Assembly (NCBI RefSeq): GCF_000016345.1
Contig: NC_009379.1
Span: 1,116,001-1,180,000 of the forward strand
Direction: 5' to 3'
DNA length: 64,000 nucleotides
Origin: Polynucleobacter asymbioticus QLW-P1DMWA-1
Lineage (GTDB): Bacteria > Pseudomonadota > Gammaproteobacteria > Burkholderiales > Burkholderiaceae
Shown here: positions 21,301 to 30,112 of the stretch, one piece after another
Layout: the number at the start of each line of letters is the position of its first letter
Numbering within the stretch: position 1 is the first letter of the stretch
Notes under the pieces: generated by a model
Database searches by the model: none
What the model saw: only the letters and a program-made list of their open reading frames with translations
What the model was told of the DNA's origin: nothing
Program-made: the position numbers and the translations under genes

Positions 21301-23667
21301 TCCAAAACCTTGTTCAGTAATGATAAGAAGATTTTGATTTTCAGTGCCCGCTTGCCCATCCCACTGCGGCAAAGGGCATTCTGGTTTTTTAAAGTTCGCA
21401 TTTACGGTTTCCGCCGAACCAGTCCACCTGGACTCATAGTTATCCCAGCCTGCTTCCCAGTCGCCCAGCTTTAATTGAGCCATACCCAAATTCAATCTAG
21501 CCATAGAAAATTCAGGCGCAATTTGAACAGCTTTCTCAAAGGCATTTTTAGCCTCTTGCACATAGCCCATGTCCTGCAATAGGAATCCATAACTATTGAG
21601 CGCTGCAGGGAAATTGGGCTCCAACTGTAATGCACGTTCATAACTAGACTGAGAGTCTTGGAAGCGATTTAGGCGATATAACGAAATTCCTAGTAAGTGC
21701 CAAATTTGCGGGGATTGCTCACCACGCCGCACTGCATCTTCTAGCAATGCCAAAGCTTCGCTGTGATTATTTTGATTTTGTAACTGCAGGCATCGTTGAA
21801 TAAATTGATCCACAGCAAGCGCTTGTTTAGTGGATACTATTTGAGCCAAAGCCTCTTTTGGAAACTCGGGCGCTTTTGCCGATCTGTAATCTTTAACTAT
21901 TTCATACAAAGGCAATAGATGGCGGGCAAAATGCTTCCATCGGGCCAGAGAGGTTTTATAAATTGGCTTGCGAACTTGAGCAATGCTAGCCGTCTTAACT
22001 AGTCTGTCATTCTCATAAAACTTAAGGCACTCTGCGTCCCAAGGCAAGCCAATATATTCAGTAATTCGCTTGGCTTGACCCTCAGTATCAGCTATCAAGT
22101 CTTCATAAGCCAAATTCAAAATAGTACCGGGTGGTAATACAGACTCCCAGTGTTGCATCAAGCGCATATACCGAACGAAATAACGCCCTAGAGCCCCCAG
22201 GTCATAGGCAAAATCCATCGAATCATTGAATAAACGCGAATAACAAGAAAAACATGAATCCATCGGATCACGCATTGCATTAATAATTTTGGCGTTCGGA
22301 AAGATGAGGTGAATGAGGCCAATATAGAAAAAATTGGCCGGCATTTTATCGGTAATATAAGTGCTATCAGGGGAAAGCTTCCACACGCGCTTTACATATT
22401 CATCGCCAATTTTTTGTAGGCTTTTCTTATCCAGATGAACTACGCGATTGGCAAAAGAATCCTTGCCATTCTCAGTTACAAGCTCTGTAACCAAATCATT
22501 GAAATCACTTAATTCCCCTGCGCCATATACCGAAGGATGGCTAGCCAAGATTTGCTCTAATAATGTAGTGCCAGAGCGAGGCATACCTACGATGAAAATA
22601 GGAGAACTTGAGTTTTTACTCCAGCCTTTACGCTCTTCAAAAAAAGAGGAGTTAAAAGTGCGAAAAATTTCTTCAATTAACTGATCCGCCCTAATTTCAT
22701 CTACAGGGAGTAAAGCGTGTTGCAATTGATTGCCTAAGGCATAGGCCGCAAAAGCACGGTCATATTGCCCGATATCATCTAAAGCCTTACCCAGTGCAAA
22801 GTTATACCGAATACGAACATGATCGTTAAATTGATGTTGAATTTGGTTGGCATTTTCCAAGATGGATAAATGCGGGTCATCTAGGGTATAGGTTTTAATT
22901 TGTGAGAGGTTGTAATGTGCCTCGACAAAATCTTTCTTGGCATCAATGGCCGCCTCAAAACCTGTTCTGGCTTTTTCTAAAAGGCCCTGCTCGCTATAAA
23001 TAGCACCTAGATTATTTTGCGCCTCAGAATGTTGGGGATTTAATTCCGCAGCCTTGATATAAGCCTCTAATGCTTCATCTTTATTCCCGCTCTGCTCTAA
23101 TGCAGAGCCTAGGTTATTCCACGACAAACCATGCTTAGGATTTAATTTCAGCGCTTTTTTGTAGGCTGCAACAGCCTTGGTATAGTCCTTCGCATCCGTA
23201 TAAGCCAAGCCCAAATTAAAGTGAGCATCTACGTCTAATGGAGCCAACTTTACAGTAGCTTCACCCGCAGCAATTGATTCAGAAAGCCTTCCAAACCTGC
23301 GAGACATCTCCCCAAAATTGCGTTGAAATAAAAATGATTTTTTATCAAGATCAACCGCTTTGCTAACTAGTTGGAGTGCTAACTCGTGCTTACCAACTGA
23401 ATACGCCAACATTCCGAGGCTATGCCATGCAGGCGCAAAATCAGGCTTCAGATTGACTATCTGCTGATAGATGCTTTCAGCCTCCTGAAGTCTTCCCGCA
23501 ACTTCGAGTTGAGCAGCGGCCTGCATTTCAGCGGCATACTCATTCTTGACGACTTTCTTGCTAGGATCGGGTATTACTGAATAGTTACCCTTGGGTAAAT
23601 GCGCAGGCCCTTTTGTAGAGATCGACTTGCGAGTAGTCTCGCGCTTGGGTTTATCTTTAGTGGCCAC
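18373..23667 (-). CDS. TPR / sulfotransferase / TPR / heptosyltransferase-like / TPR / sulfotransferase fusion protein
   Basis: The protein has 1764 residues from a GTG start. TPR repeats occupy roughly 45-260. A first sulfotransferase domain (about 350-600) has the PAPS 5'-phosphosulfate loop GMPRSGTTLLEQIL and a 3'-phosphate region MRDPMDSCFSCYSR. TPRs follow at about 630-745. A GT-B domain of the ADP-heptose/family 9 type (about 790-1055) has EQGFGDIFQFARF and SVDSSMVHLAGALGKP. More TPRs lie at about 1090-1400, then a second sulfotransferase domain (about 1510-1750) with GMPRSGTTLTEQIL and KRNPIDTCLSCFTR. Both sulfotransferase units end with a similar RKPIYK...RW segment, suggesting internal duplication. 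Such domains normally occur in separate TPR proteins. No signal peptide is seen, so it is likely cytoplasmic. A role in sulfating and glycosylating a surface product is inferred from domains and from the APS kinase nearby. Confidence 0.85.
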   Translation of the reverse strand: MATKDKPKRETTRKSISTKGPAHLPKGNYSVIPDPSKKVVKNEYAAEMQAAAQLEVAGRLQEAESIYQQIVNLKPDFAPAWHSLGMLAYSVGKHELALQLVSKAVDLDKKSFLFQRNFGEMSRRFGRLSESIAAGEATVKLAPLDVDAHFNLGLAYTDAKDYTKAVAAYKKALKLNPKHGLSWNNLGSALEQSGNKDEALEAYIKAAELNPQHSEAQNNLGAIYSEQGLLEKARTGFEAAIDAKKDFVEAHYNLSQIKTYTLDDPHLSILENANQIQHQFNDHVRIRYNFALGKALDDIGQYDRAFAAYALGNQLQHALLPVDEIRADQLIEEIFRTFNSSFFEERKGWSKNSSSPIFIVGMPRSGTTLLEQILASHPSVYGAGELSDFNDLVTELVTENGKDSFANRVVHLDKKSLQKIGDEYVKRVWKLSPDSTYITDKMPANFFYIGLIHLIFPNAKIINAMRDPMDSCFSCYSRLFNDSMDFAYDLGALGRYFVRYMRLMQHWESVLPPGTILNLAYEDLIADTEGQAKRITEYIGLPWDAECLKFYENDRLVKTASIAQVRKPIYKTSLARWKHFARHLLPLYEIVKDYRSAKAPEFPKEALAQIVSTKQALAVDQFIQRCLQLQNQNNHSEALALLEDAVRRGEQSPQIWHLLGISLYRLNRFQDSQSSYERALQLEPNFPAALNSYGFLLQDMGYVQEAKNAFEKAVQIAPEFSMARLNLGMAQLKLGDWEAGWDNYESRWTGSAETVNANFKKPECPLPQWDGQAGTENQNLLIITEQGFGDIFQFARFLKLATQKFTKVGFISSSPSLRILEWSFGDKVVLLNRMPADYSTWHWYIPLMSLPRALKTRLDNLPVDVPYLGVSQAAKNHWRDRLEHDAPGRFRVGIAWAGRKTHQYDGRRSIQLQKLLPVLQGENITWVSLQKWAPEEGRPQLPDSIDWIDWTEELTDFADTAALISNLDLIISVDSSMVHLAGALGKPVWMLNRFDSEWRWLIKRSDSPWYPNLRIFNQPQFGNWDPVLMELKQSLQQLNVPQVPAKKRIANTQNAALVKTSNAPMQSPLTIDQAMQVAGQLQGAGRIHEAEQVLRQVLAINPKHAHALHLLGVVSHQQGRGPLACQLIKDAIAIEPKVALFHCNLTEMSRQMGRHQDAIYHGEQAIQLDPSMAMGYSNLGIAFYDNKEFVKAKSCHERALALAPNMLQSLNNMGSIARAEKDKNSAIEWYQRVISIAPDYLESLSNLGAVLVELDRADEAIPILQKALSLNESYPEALCNLGLARLKRDEIDIAGRLLERCLQLRPGYPEGLTGLARIFNEQDRLPEAEQLLLTALKNAPDKVDARCQLAAIYTELGKASAAEALYQEALVIEPDSADAFTGLGNLSLEAGNIELAEEYLNNAIQLQPDNLDARFHLTQIKKVEAGSANLIALENALTGNQRLTNDRRISLHYALGKAYDDLHEYDRAFENFSIGAKLKRAKLHYSAAEEGAYIDQIIATFTPEYFKAHQGGGSTSPLPIFVLGMPRSGTTLTEQILASHPEVFGAGEISDLIESIETADRSNSANLYPNSLRDLGGDKLTQWGKNYIARLNAYAPNALHITDKMPSNYMLLGLIPLMLPNAKIIHVKRNPIDTCLSCFTRLFNRHQSATYDLHELAEHYKNYMRLMNHWRKVLPEGSFLEVQYEDIVADIEAEARRLVEYCQLEWDDSCLEFYNNKRQVRTASVAQVRKPIYKQSVERWRNYEKHLTPLLDALGKEPGNIPVK

Positions 23668-23796
23668 GGGAAAATCTTATTCATCAGGTATAGGTCACCC
23701 CATTCTACACAAAGGCTCCATCAGGGATAGAAGGGCATAATGGACTAAATTTACGAAAAATTGTCTTCACTTAATTACCTGCGCACCCTATGAATC

Positions 23797-25014
23797 ATGG
23801 CTGTTCACATCCATCTTCTACACAATAGCCTTAGCAGCTTTCATAGCCATCCATATGGGGAAGCTATAGCCTATATAGAGGCTCTCAAGGCCATGGGGGG
23901 CACCGCTACTATTTATGCAAATACTGCTTGCGACAGTCGAATCCTCCATGATTTAAAAGCCCTACCCATATTTCCATGTGCCACTGACTCCATGGTGGAT
24001 ACAAATCCAAGCAGCGCCGAGCAATCGGAGTTTGTGAGCCTTGGAAATGCATTTGGTTCAGCACTAGCCAACCACCTTCCGAAAGAATTTACCCCGGAAG
24101 AAATTATTTATATTCCTTATGCTAGACAAAATGAGGCCCATGGAGTTGCCTTATGGTTAAAAACCATTCCGGCAGATAAGCGCCCAAAAATTGTTTTATT
24201 TTGTTATAGGCCAGAATTTAGATGGTCCCTCAACGATGATCGAACACGTTTTGAAGGAAACTTTACTTACTGGAGAGCGGTTGGAAGTGAGCTTATTGAG
24301 CAACTTGATTCCAAAAATATCTTACTAGCTAGTACTGATCATCGTTTGAGCGCAGCACTCCAAGCAGCCTCTGGAATAAAGGCATTAACAGTAAAGATGC
24401 CAACACTCTACCCACTCGATCCCGCTATCTTATTGGCGCAAACGAGAGATATTGATGTTGGCCTATTAGGAACATACCGACCCGAAAGAGGAAGTCAATT
24501 TTTAATTAACATCATCAAGCTTGTCGACACCAGACATCCTGGATTGCGCTACCTAGTCCAAGTCCAGAACTCCTCAGACTTCGAACAACTAAAGACAACC
24601 CTCAATGCCCTGCGTTTCCAGGGAAATTTAGAGGTGTTAATTGGCAATCCCGATCAAACAGAATATATGCAGCATCTTTCACGGTGTATGCTCTCTTGCC
24701 TTCCTTATGCCCCTGCTAGATATGCCACCCGCTCATCCGGGGTTCTATCTGAATGCGCAGCTTACGGGATTTCCATGGTGATTCCAGCCAATACCTGGCT
24801 ATCCGATCGTTTGGATGCCGGGGAAATAAGTGCCCTCAAATTTGAATATTGGACCCCTGAGGCAATCGCCACATGCATTGAAATAGCCTTAAGCAATATT
24901 GGCCCAATGACTGAACGAGCAAAATATCTCTCGCATGCTTGGAGAAAGCAAAACAATGCGCAAAGAGTACTTGAAGATATTTTTTCCGAGCTAAAACTGG
25001 GTTTAGAAAAATAA
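23797..25014 (+). CDS. Putative GT-B fold glycosyltransferase
   Basis: 405 residues, divergent from the TPR-sulfotransferase gene across 129 bp. The C-terminal half reads like a family 4-type GT-B donor domain: DVGLLGTYRPERGSQ, then NLEVLIGNPDQ, then LPYAPARYATRSSGVLSECAAYGISMVIP, where an acidic residue near the end usually contacts the nucleotide sugar. The N-terminus (IHLLHNSLSSFHSHPYGEAIAYIEAL) fits an acceptor-side Rossmann half. No signal peptide or membrane segment is seen, so it is cytoplasmic. Acceptor and sugar are unknown. Its place between sulfotransferase and methyltransferase genes suggests a surface glycan or glycoprotein pathway. It converges with the FkbM gene with 27 bp between them. 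Confidence 0.65.
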   Translation: MAVHIHLLHNSLSSFHSHPYGEAIAYIEALKAMGGTATIYANTACDSRILHDLKALPIFPCATDSMVDTNPSSAEQSEFVSLGNAFGSALANHLPKEFTPEEIIYIPYARQNEAHGVALWLKTIPADKRPKIVLFCYRPEFRWSLNDDRTRFEGNFTYWRAVGSELIEQLDSKNILLASTDHRLSAALQAASGIKALTVKMPTLYPLDPAILLAQTRDIDVGLLGTYRPERGSQFLINIIKLVDTRHPGLRYLVQVQNSSDFEQLKTTLNALRFQGNLEVLIGNPDQTEYMQHLSRCMLSCLPYAPARYATRSSGVLSECAAYGISMVIPANTWLSDRLDAGEISALKFEYWTPEAIATCIEIALSNIGPMTERAKYLSHAWRKQNNAQRVLEDIFSELKLGLEK

Positions 25015-25041
25015 GAAAAGCATAAACTCTTGGGCGCTAAT

Positions 25042-25836
25042 TTATTGCGTTATTTTTAGATCCGATAAGGTGGGGTCGGATTTGTGAACACCGAGAATAT
25101 TGATTCCAATAGGAAATGTTTTGTAGCCAAGGGATTCTAAAAACAAAACGATCTCCCCTTCTTTGGATTTAATTTTCTCCACAATCAAAATCGGTTTAAA
25201 TTGACGCAATGACTGCTCTGCCCCAATCAAAGATTCCATCTCCATACCTTCGATATCGATTTTGATTAAATCAACTCGCTTTAAGGAGAGGCTATCTATT
25301 GAAAATAATCTAGTTTCGGTGGATGCACCTGACTCATAATCAATTTCCTGTCCAATAAATTCATTGGACTCCTTTTTTCGAAGCTCCAAACTTCCATAAC
25401 TAGCTGGCTTCATATAATTTAGCTGTGGCACGGCAATAGTTCCGTTGCTGGCTCCAACTGCGCCCCAAACTGCTCTGGCATTAAAGCAATTATTCATCGC
25501 AACGTTGCCAGCCAAAGCATAAAAAATGCGTTCCTGGGCCTCAATTGATATTACCTCGCCCCACCCGTACATCGCTTTGGCCCACTCAATAGTGTGAACG
25601 CCAATATTGGCACCACAGTCAATTGCAACTACACCACTTCCGAAATGGGCTTTTCTTTGCTGCAGCAAAGCCAAAGCGAGACTAATTTCACCTTGATCGA
25701 AGGAGGAGGTATTAAGCAACTGATAACCAACCCCATAACCTCCGCCATCTACTAGATGGTAGTCATTCCGGTTTACTAGCATGGTGCCATGGTTTACTGC
25801 AACCATCACGAATGCGATAGGGCGTGTTGTTTTCAT
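25042..25836 (-). CDS. FkbM family SAM-dependent methyltransferase
   Basis: 264 residues. The SAM-binding motif VVAIDCGANIGVHTIEWAK lies near residues 70-90, and the FkbM signature VDLIKIDIEGMEMESLIGA near 190-208 is followed by ILIVEK. FkbM proteins methylate hydroxyl groups on sugars or polyketides. Here a glycan O-methyl transfer is the natural reading, because the gene sits in a glycosyl-/sulfotransferase neighbourhood. Its ATG follows the stop codon of the APS kinase gene with no gap, so the two are almost certainly translationally coupled. Substrate is not determined by the sequence. Confidence 0.85.
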   Translation of the reverse strand: MKTTRPIAFVMVAVNHGTMLVNRNDYHLVDGGGYGVGYQLLNTSSFDQGEISLALALLQQRKAHFGSGVVAIDCGANIGVHTIEWAKAMYGWGEVISIEAQERIFYALAGNVAMNNCFNARAVWGAVGASNGTIAVPQLNYMKPASYGSLELRKKESNEFIGQEIDYESGASTETRLFSIDSLSLKRVDLIKIDIEGMEMESLIGAEQSLRQFKPILIVEKIKSKEGEIVLFLESLGYKTFPIGINILGVHKSDPTLSDLKITQ

Positions 25837-26424
25837 TTATGACTTTGTCAATTTAAAATCAGTTAAATTCAATAGCGTTATCACTATTTCATCTAAATTA
25901 TTTTTTGATGTGTCCAGCATTACATCAGGATTGATGGGAACATCATAGGGTGAATCTATACCCGTAAAATCCAAAATTTTTCCCTGGCGGGCTTTTTTAT
26001 AAATCCCCTTAGGATCTCGAGCCTCGCAAATATCCAAAGGGGTGTTGATATAGACCTCTACAAATTCATCCAGCCCAAATAATGCACGCGCACTATCGCG
26101 ACCAATTTTGAGTGGAGATATGAGAGTAACCAAAACTACCAATCCCGCATCCACCATTAACTTTGCTACTTCTGCGGTTCGGCGAATGTTCTCAATGCGA
26201 CTTTCTAAATCAAACCCCAGTGAACTATTTAAGCCTTGACGTAAATTATCACCATCTAGTACATAAGTCTTAATTCCATTGGCATGCAACTTTTTCTCAA
26301 AAGCATTTGCAATCGTAGATTTACCCGAACCAGAAAGGCCTGTAAACCAAAAGCATAGCGGTCTATGCCCATTAGCCAGGGCTCTATCCCCTTTGGTAAT
26401 GTCGAATTGTTGATTAATTTTCAT
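25837..26424 (-). CDS. cysC: Adenylylsulfate (APS) kinase
   Basis: 195 residues, the normal length for stand-alone CysC. The P-loop is WFTGLSGSGKSTIA (about 28-41). Family signatures follow: LDGDNLRQGLNSSLGF, RRTAEVAKLM, VTLISP, EVYINTPLDICEARDPKG and FTGIDSPYDVP. It phosphorylates APS to PAPS, the donor for sulfotransferases. The gene is not beside ATP sulfurylase or other assimilation genes. It sits two genes from the double-sulfotransferase protein and is coupled to fkbM, which points to a biosynthetic (sulfation) rather than assimilatory use. The M48 lipoprotein gene ends 24 bp upstream. Confidence 0.95.
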   Translation of the reverse strand: MKINQQFDITKGDRALANGHRPLCFWFTGLSGSGKSTIANAFEKKLHANGIKTYVLDGDNLRQGLNSSLGFDLESRIENIRRTAEVAKLMVDAGLVVLVTLISPLKIGRDSARALFGLDEFVEVYINTPLDICEARDPKGIYKKARQGKILDFTGIDSPYDVPINPDVMLDTSKNNLDEIVITLLNLTDFKLTKS

Positions 26425-26448
26425 ATTGAATGTGCTAGCTTAATACAT

Positions 26449-27183
26449 CTATCCTGCACTCCCTGCGTCGCAAGTAAGAAGCCCTTGGTTGAGTTGCATG
26501 TCTTTAGCGACCTCCATGCGCTCACCATTTCCTGGGTGAGTTGATAAAAATGGAATGTTAGCGCCTTGCTTTAGCTGATCCAAACTTTTAGCTAGACGGT
26601 ATTCGCCACAAGGGGAGTAGCCCGCCTGAATGACCCACTTCATGCCCAGCTCATCCGCAGCCCGCTCATCATCCCGATTGAAGCTTAAACCAGCCGCCTT
26701 TACCGCATTACCTACAAAAAAACCACTAAATGGCACAAAGTAGCTAGCAAGCATTCCCAAGGCCTGACTCGAAGCGCTCCAGGCCGTGTCTCGGACTTGG
26801 TTTCTACCGGGCTCAGTATGACCGAGTTGATGGTGTGCAAGTTCGTGACCTAAGGTAAAGGCCAATACATCCTGATCTTGACCAAATTGCTGCAAATAGC
26901 CATTAGTAAAAATGACAAGGTATTTTTCATTTTGCTGGACTGCGTAGGCATTAATTTCGGGACTCTGAGCTACCCCCAATAAAAATGGAACAGAACTAAC
27001 TTGCTGCATCTTAAGGCGCGCTATTGCTAAATTTTGTTCACTCTTATTCTGGCTGGTTTTAGCCCCAACCCACCAACGATCATCTGGGAAATAGATATTG
27101 GTCGATTTTCCAACCCCAGAACTAGCGCATCCAAACAGGAATAAGCTACACACCACAATTAAGAAGGTAGTCCTCAGGCGCAC
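26449..27183 (-). CDS. M48 family metalloprotease, lipoprotein
   Basis: 244 residues from a GTG start preceded by AGAGGA five bases upstream. The N-terminus is a lipoprotein signal (LIVVCSLFLFGCASS, Cys at about 19). The zinc motif HELAHHQLGH lies near residue 113, with a downstream glutamate ligand in NRDDERAADELG. Periplasmic M48 peptidases of this kind (LoiP/BepA-like, without TPR tail) act in outer-membrane protein quality control. It is first in a minus-strand run with cysC and fkbM, with a 24-bp gap. A link to assembly of the giant surface protein is possible but only suggested by position. Confidence 0.88.
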   Translation of the reverse strand: MRLRTTFLIVVCSLFLFGCASSGVGKSTNIYFPDDRWWVGAKTSQNKSEQNLAIARLKMQQVSSVPFLLGVAQSPEINAYAVQQNEKYLVIFTNGYLQQFGQDQDVLAFTLGHELAHHQLGHTEPGRNQVRDTAWSASSQALGMLASYFVPFSGFFVGNAVKAAGLSFNRDDERAADELGMKWVIQAGYSPCGEYRLAKSLDQLKQGANIPFLSTHPGNGERMEVAKDMQLNQGLLTCDAGSAG

Positions 27184-27477
27184 TTCTGTCCTCTTACAAG
27201 CTGGGTAAAAATGATGGATATTCCATTAAAAAGTTGATTGGGGTTAAAAATACTCAATAAGAGCAAGAATAACCCCCTGCAAGATCCCCGCCTAGCCCCT
27301 AGTGATATGGAAAAACCTGCAAAATTAGTTCCTTGGAGCTCAATATTGGCTAAATTTGGATAAATTTTGAACATTTTGCTATTCATTTCAGGTCTCTGGA
27401 CAATGCATTTGAGGCATTTGGCATGCTAAGATGCTTGAGAATTGAAGCACCCTCATTTTCTATATTTACAGGCAATC

Positions 27478-28140
27478 ATGAGCAATAACCAAAATCCTTC
27501 CCGCCAATCAGACCAAGGCATTGATGAAGACAACGTCCTTTTATTGGGCAAAAACTTCAATATCGTTGGTGACCTCATTGGCCAAGGTACTGTGATTGTT
27601 TCAGGTAGGGTTGAGGGCAATATTTCCTCCAACAAAACCGTATCAGAAGCCGGATCCTCAGTCGTGGGAAATATTAACTGTACCCAATTAGATATATCTG
27701 GATCTGTTAAGGGCCTAATCCAAGCAACCAATGTCATCATTCGCAAAGGCGCACTAGTTGAGGGAGAAGTTCACTACTCAACACTAGCCATGGAACAAGG
27801 TTGCGAAGTTCTTGGAAAGCTAAAGAAAATCTCAGAAAAGCCGCTCCCCTCTAGAACATCAACCAGCACCCCTGAAACAAAAACCCAAACTGCAGAAGTG
27901 ATCCTCTTAAACTTCCCCAATGAACTGAAGGCAAAACTACAAGGTTCAGGCGCACTATCTTCAGCACGTTTAACTCTGGTTGATGGCAGCACGGCACCAG
28001 CCTGGGTTAACCTAACCGGTGACAAACTTGGTCTTTTGGTAAGCAACAGTGAAATCCAAGAACTCAAAAATAGAAATGAAACATTGCAATTAAGATTGAA
28101 TGCTGGAGAAAATTACTACGACTTCTCCCTTCCGCTCTAA
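27478..28140 (+). CDS. Bactofilin (polymer-forming cytoskeletal protein)
   Basis: 220 residues from the ATG at 27478; an upstream in-frame TTG at 27442 would add 12 residues not typical of the family. The bactofilin core (about 20-120) shows regularly spaced Gly/Val turns: VLLLGKNFNIVGDLIGQGTV, VSGRVEGNI, AGSSVVGNINC, LDISGSVKGLI, IRKGALVEGEV. Bactofilins form cytoplasmic filaments, often membrane-associated, that scaffold cell-wall or surface-structure enzymes. The C-terminal ~100 residues are non-canonical and end in a domain of unknown role. A membrane/coiled-coil gene follows after 49 bp and is probably co-transcribed. Confidence 0.88.
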   Translation: MSNNQNPSRQSDQGIDEDNVLLLGKNFNIVGDLIGQGTVIVSGRVEGNISSNKTVSEAGSSVVGNINCTQLDISGSVKGLIQATNVIIRKGALVEGEVHYSTLAMEQGCEVLGKLKKISEKPLPSRTSTSTPETKTQTAEVILLNFPNELKAKLQGSGALSSARLTLVDGSTAPAWVNLTGDKLGLLVSNSEIQELKNRNETLQLRLNAGENYYDFSLPL

Positions 28141-28189
28141 TATTAATTTACTGTAAAAACAAATTTAATCTTAGGGCCTATTAATAGTT

Positions 28190-28891
28190 GTGAAGAGCAC
28201 AAGAACCTTATGTCTGGGGCTAGTAATTGCGCTTGGCCCATGCATAACCTATGCTGGTAGCCCTGATTCCAGCAACATCAACGATCCTGCGCTTGCTATA
28301 GTAAATGATGACCTAAAGTCTCTTCGATCAACCATTAAAAGAGAATTTGCCAATCAGAACGTCGCAAACTCTGAAGTTAAAAAAAGCCTTACACAATTAA
28401 CAACTCAGAATGATGCTCTACTTGACTCAATAAATAACTTGAAGTCCGAGCAAGAAGTTGCTTCTAAAAATATTACTGAAAATCATCAGGCATTGACCCA
28501 ATTCGCCCTCGCCTTATCGCTTATTACTATTCTTATATTTTTAAGTTTATGGGCTATTAATCAAAAGCTAAAAAAGGGAATCACTATTCGTTTTGGACAA
28601 GATAAGTCTCTCGATAAAGATAGTGAAGCCCATCCTGAAAAATCTCGTAGCGAAGTTTCCCCTACCGATAAAACACATGAAGATAATGGGTTCAACCAGC
28701 CCATCAGAGATCATGGAATTAGTGCAGAAGAATTTCAAAAATTAATGAGCCATCAAATCTCGAGCAACACATTTAGTCTAAAAACATCCATACCCGTCAC
28801 CGAAAAAGCGCTTATATCCGCCACTATTGATGCTGCAATTGAAAAGAGAATGCAGGGCTTTATGCGGCCAGTACAGCCCCCAAAAATGTAA
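28190..28891 (+). CDS. Exported/membrane coiled-coil protein downstream of bactofilin
   Basis: 233 residues from a GTG start with only a weak Shine-Dalgarno (TAGGGC). A signal peptide (LCLGLVIALGPCITYAG) is followed by a helical segment rich in charged residues and leucine (about 40-100), a single membrane span (FALALSLITILIFLSLWAIN, about 107-126) and a polar cytoplasmic-looking tail. I do not recognise a family. Its position 49 bp after the bactofilin gene suggests a membrane partner for the filament; this is inference. Confidence 0.6.
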   Translation: MKSTRTLCLGLVIALGPCITYAGSPDSSNINDPALAIVNDDLKSLRSTIKREFANQNVANSEVKKSLTQLTTQNDALLDSINNLKSEQEVASKNITENHQALTQFALALSLITILIFLSLWAINQKLKKGITIRFGQDKSLDKDSEAHPEKSRSEVSPTDKTHEDNGFNQPIRDHGISAEEFQKLMSHQISSNTFSLKTSIPVTEKALISATIDAAIEKRMQGFMRPVQPPKM

Positions 28892-28984
28892 GCTCACCTC
28901 TTTTAATCCCATTGTGTTTTAGCTTATCTAGAGCATGTCAGCGCTATTTAATGCGGTCTAGGTGCAGACGGGTTAAGATTTCGT

Positions 28985-30112
28985 ATGAATTCAACTGTCA
29001 GTGCTCCCATAGCCTTTGATTACCCTCAGCAAGATGCTGCTGGGGTAACCTGTACAGCCCAAGCTTGGGCAAAAGTTCCGCCCCATTTAGGCACCCCTGA
29101 AAAAGCAGCCGTAATAGCTCGTATTAAGCAACTTTTGGTCGAAAAGGATGCTGCTCTAGTTGCTCACTACTATGTGGACGGCGATATTCAGGATCTCGCC
29201 ATGGAGACTGGCGGTTTCGTCGCTGACTCTTTGGAGATGGCTCGCTTTGGTAAGAACCACTCCGCTAAGAATTTAATTGTTGCCGGGGTGCGCTTTATGG
29301 GTGAGTCCGCAAAGATTCTCAGCCCCGAAAAGCGCGTATTTATGCCGGACTTGGATGCGACCTGCTCTTTAGACTTGGGATGTGATGCTGCTGACTTTGC
29401 TGCCTTTAGAGCTTTGCATCCTGATCGGGTTGTAGTGGTCTATGCCAATACTAGCGCAGCAGTAAAAGCCCAAGCCGATTGGATGGTCACAAGCTCTTGC
29501 GCATTAGCTATTGTTCATCAACTCAAGGTTGAAGGCAAAAAAATATTATGGGCACCTGATCGCCATCTGGGTCGATATATTCAAGAGCAAACTGGCGCTG
29601 ATATGTTGTTGTGGAATGGCGCTTGTATTGTTCATGACGAATTCAAAGCTGCGGAACTGGAGATCTTAAAAGCCAAACATCCTCATGCGATGATTTTGGT
29701 TCACCCTGAATCACCACAGGCCGTGGTGGATTTAGCGGATGTTGTAGGCTCCACTTCAGCCATGATTAAGGCCGTTGTAGATGGAACAGCCACTGAATAC
29801 ATCGTTGCTACTGATAACGGCATCTTGCATCGCATGCGCCAGCTAGCTCCACATAAAAAGCTCATTGAGGCCCCTACCGCCGGCAATAGCGCCACTTGTA
29901 AGAGCTGTGCTCACTGTCCTTGGATGGCCATGAATGGTTTACAAGGAATTTTAGATTGTCTCGAGAATGCTTCTGGCGAGATCTTGATTGAAGAGCCTGT
30001 TCGCGTTAAAGCACTTACCTGCATTGAGCGTATGCTCGACTTTACAAAAGATCATCCAGAGCTATTAGCTAAAGCACAGCATGGTTTTGTAAAAAATATT
30101 GGTGCCGCGTAA
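28985..30112 (+). CDS. nadA: Quinolinate synthase
   Basis: 375 residues. It condenses iminoaspartate with dihydroxyacetone phosphate to quinolinate using a [4Fe-4S] cluster. Signatures seen: [62 protein letters not shown] and the C-terminal cysteine segment [13 protein letters not shown]. Length is normal for the longer proteobacterial form. The Shine-Dalgarno is weak. nadC follows after 95 bp on the same strand and nadB lies 2.4 kb further on the opposite strand, so the full aspartate-to-NaMN route is here. Confidence 0.96.
   Translation: MNSTVSAPIAFDYPQQDAAGVTCTAQAWAKVPPHLGTPEKAAVIARIKQLLVEKDAALVAHYYVDGDIQDLAMETGGFVADSLEMARFGKNHSAKNLIVAGVRFMGESAKILSPEKRVFMPDLDATCSLDLGCDAADFAAFRALHPDRVVVVYANTSAAVKAQADWMVTSSCALAIVHQLKVEGKKILWAPDRHLGRYIQEQTGADMLLWNGACIVHDEFKAAELEILKAKHPHAMILVHPESPQAVVDLADVVGSTSAMIKAVVDGTATEYIVATDNGILHRMRQLAPHKKLIEAPTAGNSATCKSCAHCPWMAMNGLQGILDCLENASGEILIEEPVRVKALTCIERMLDFTKDHPELLAKAQHGFVKNIGAA

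Noticed and set aside
27174..27386. 70-residue minus-strand frame before the M48 gene
   Set aside because: It overlaps the well-supported GTG start of the M48 gene and has no ribosome site or recognisable composition.
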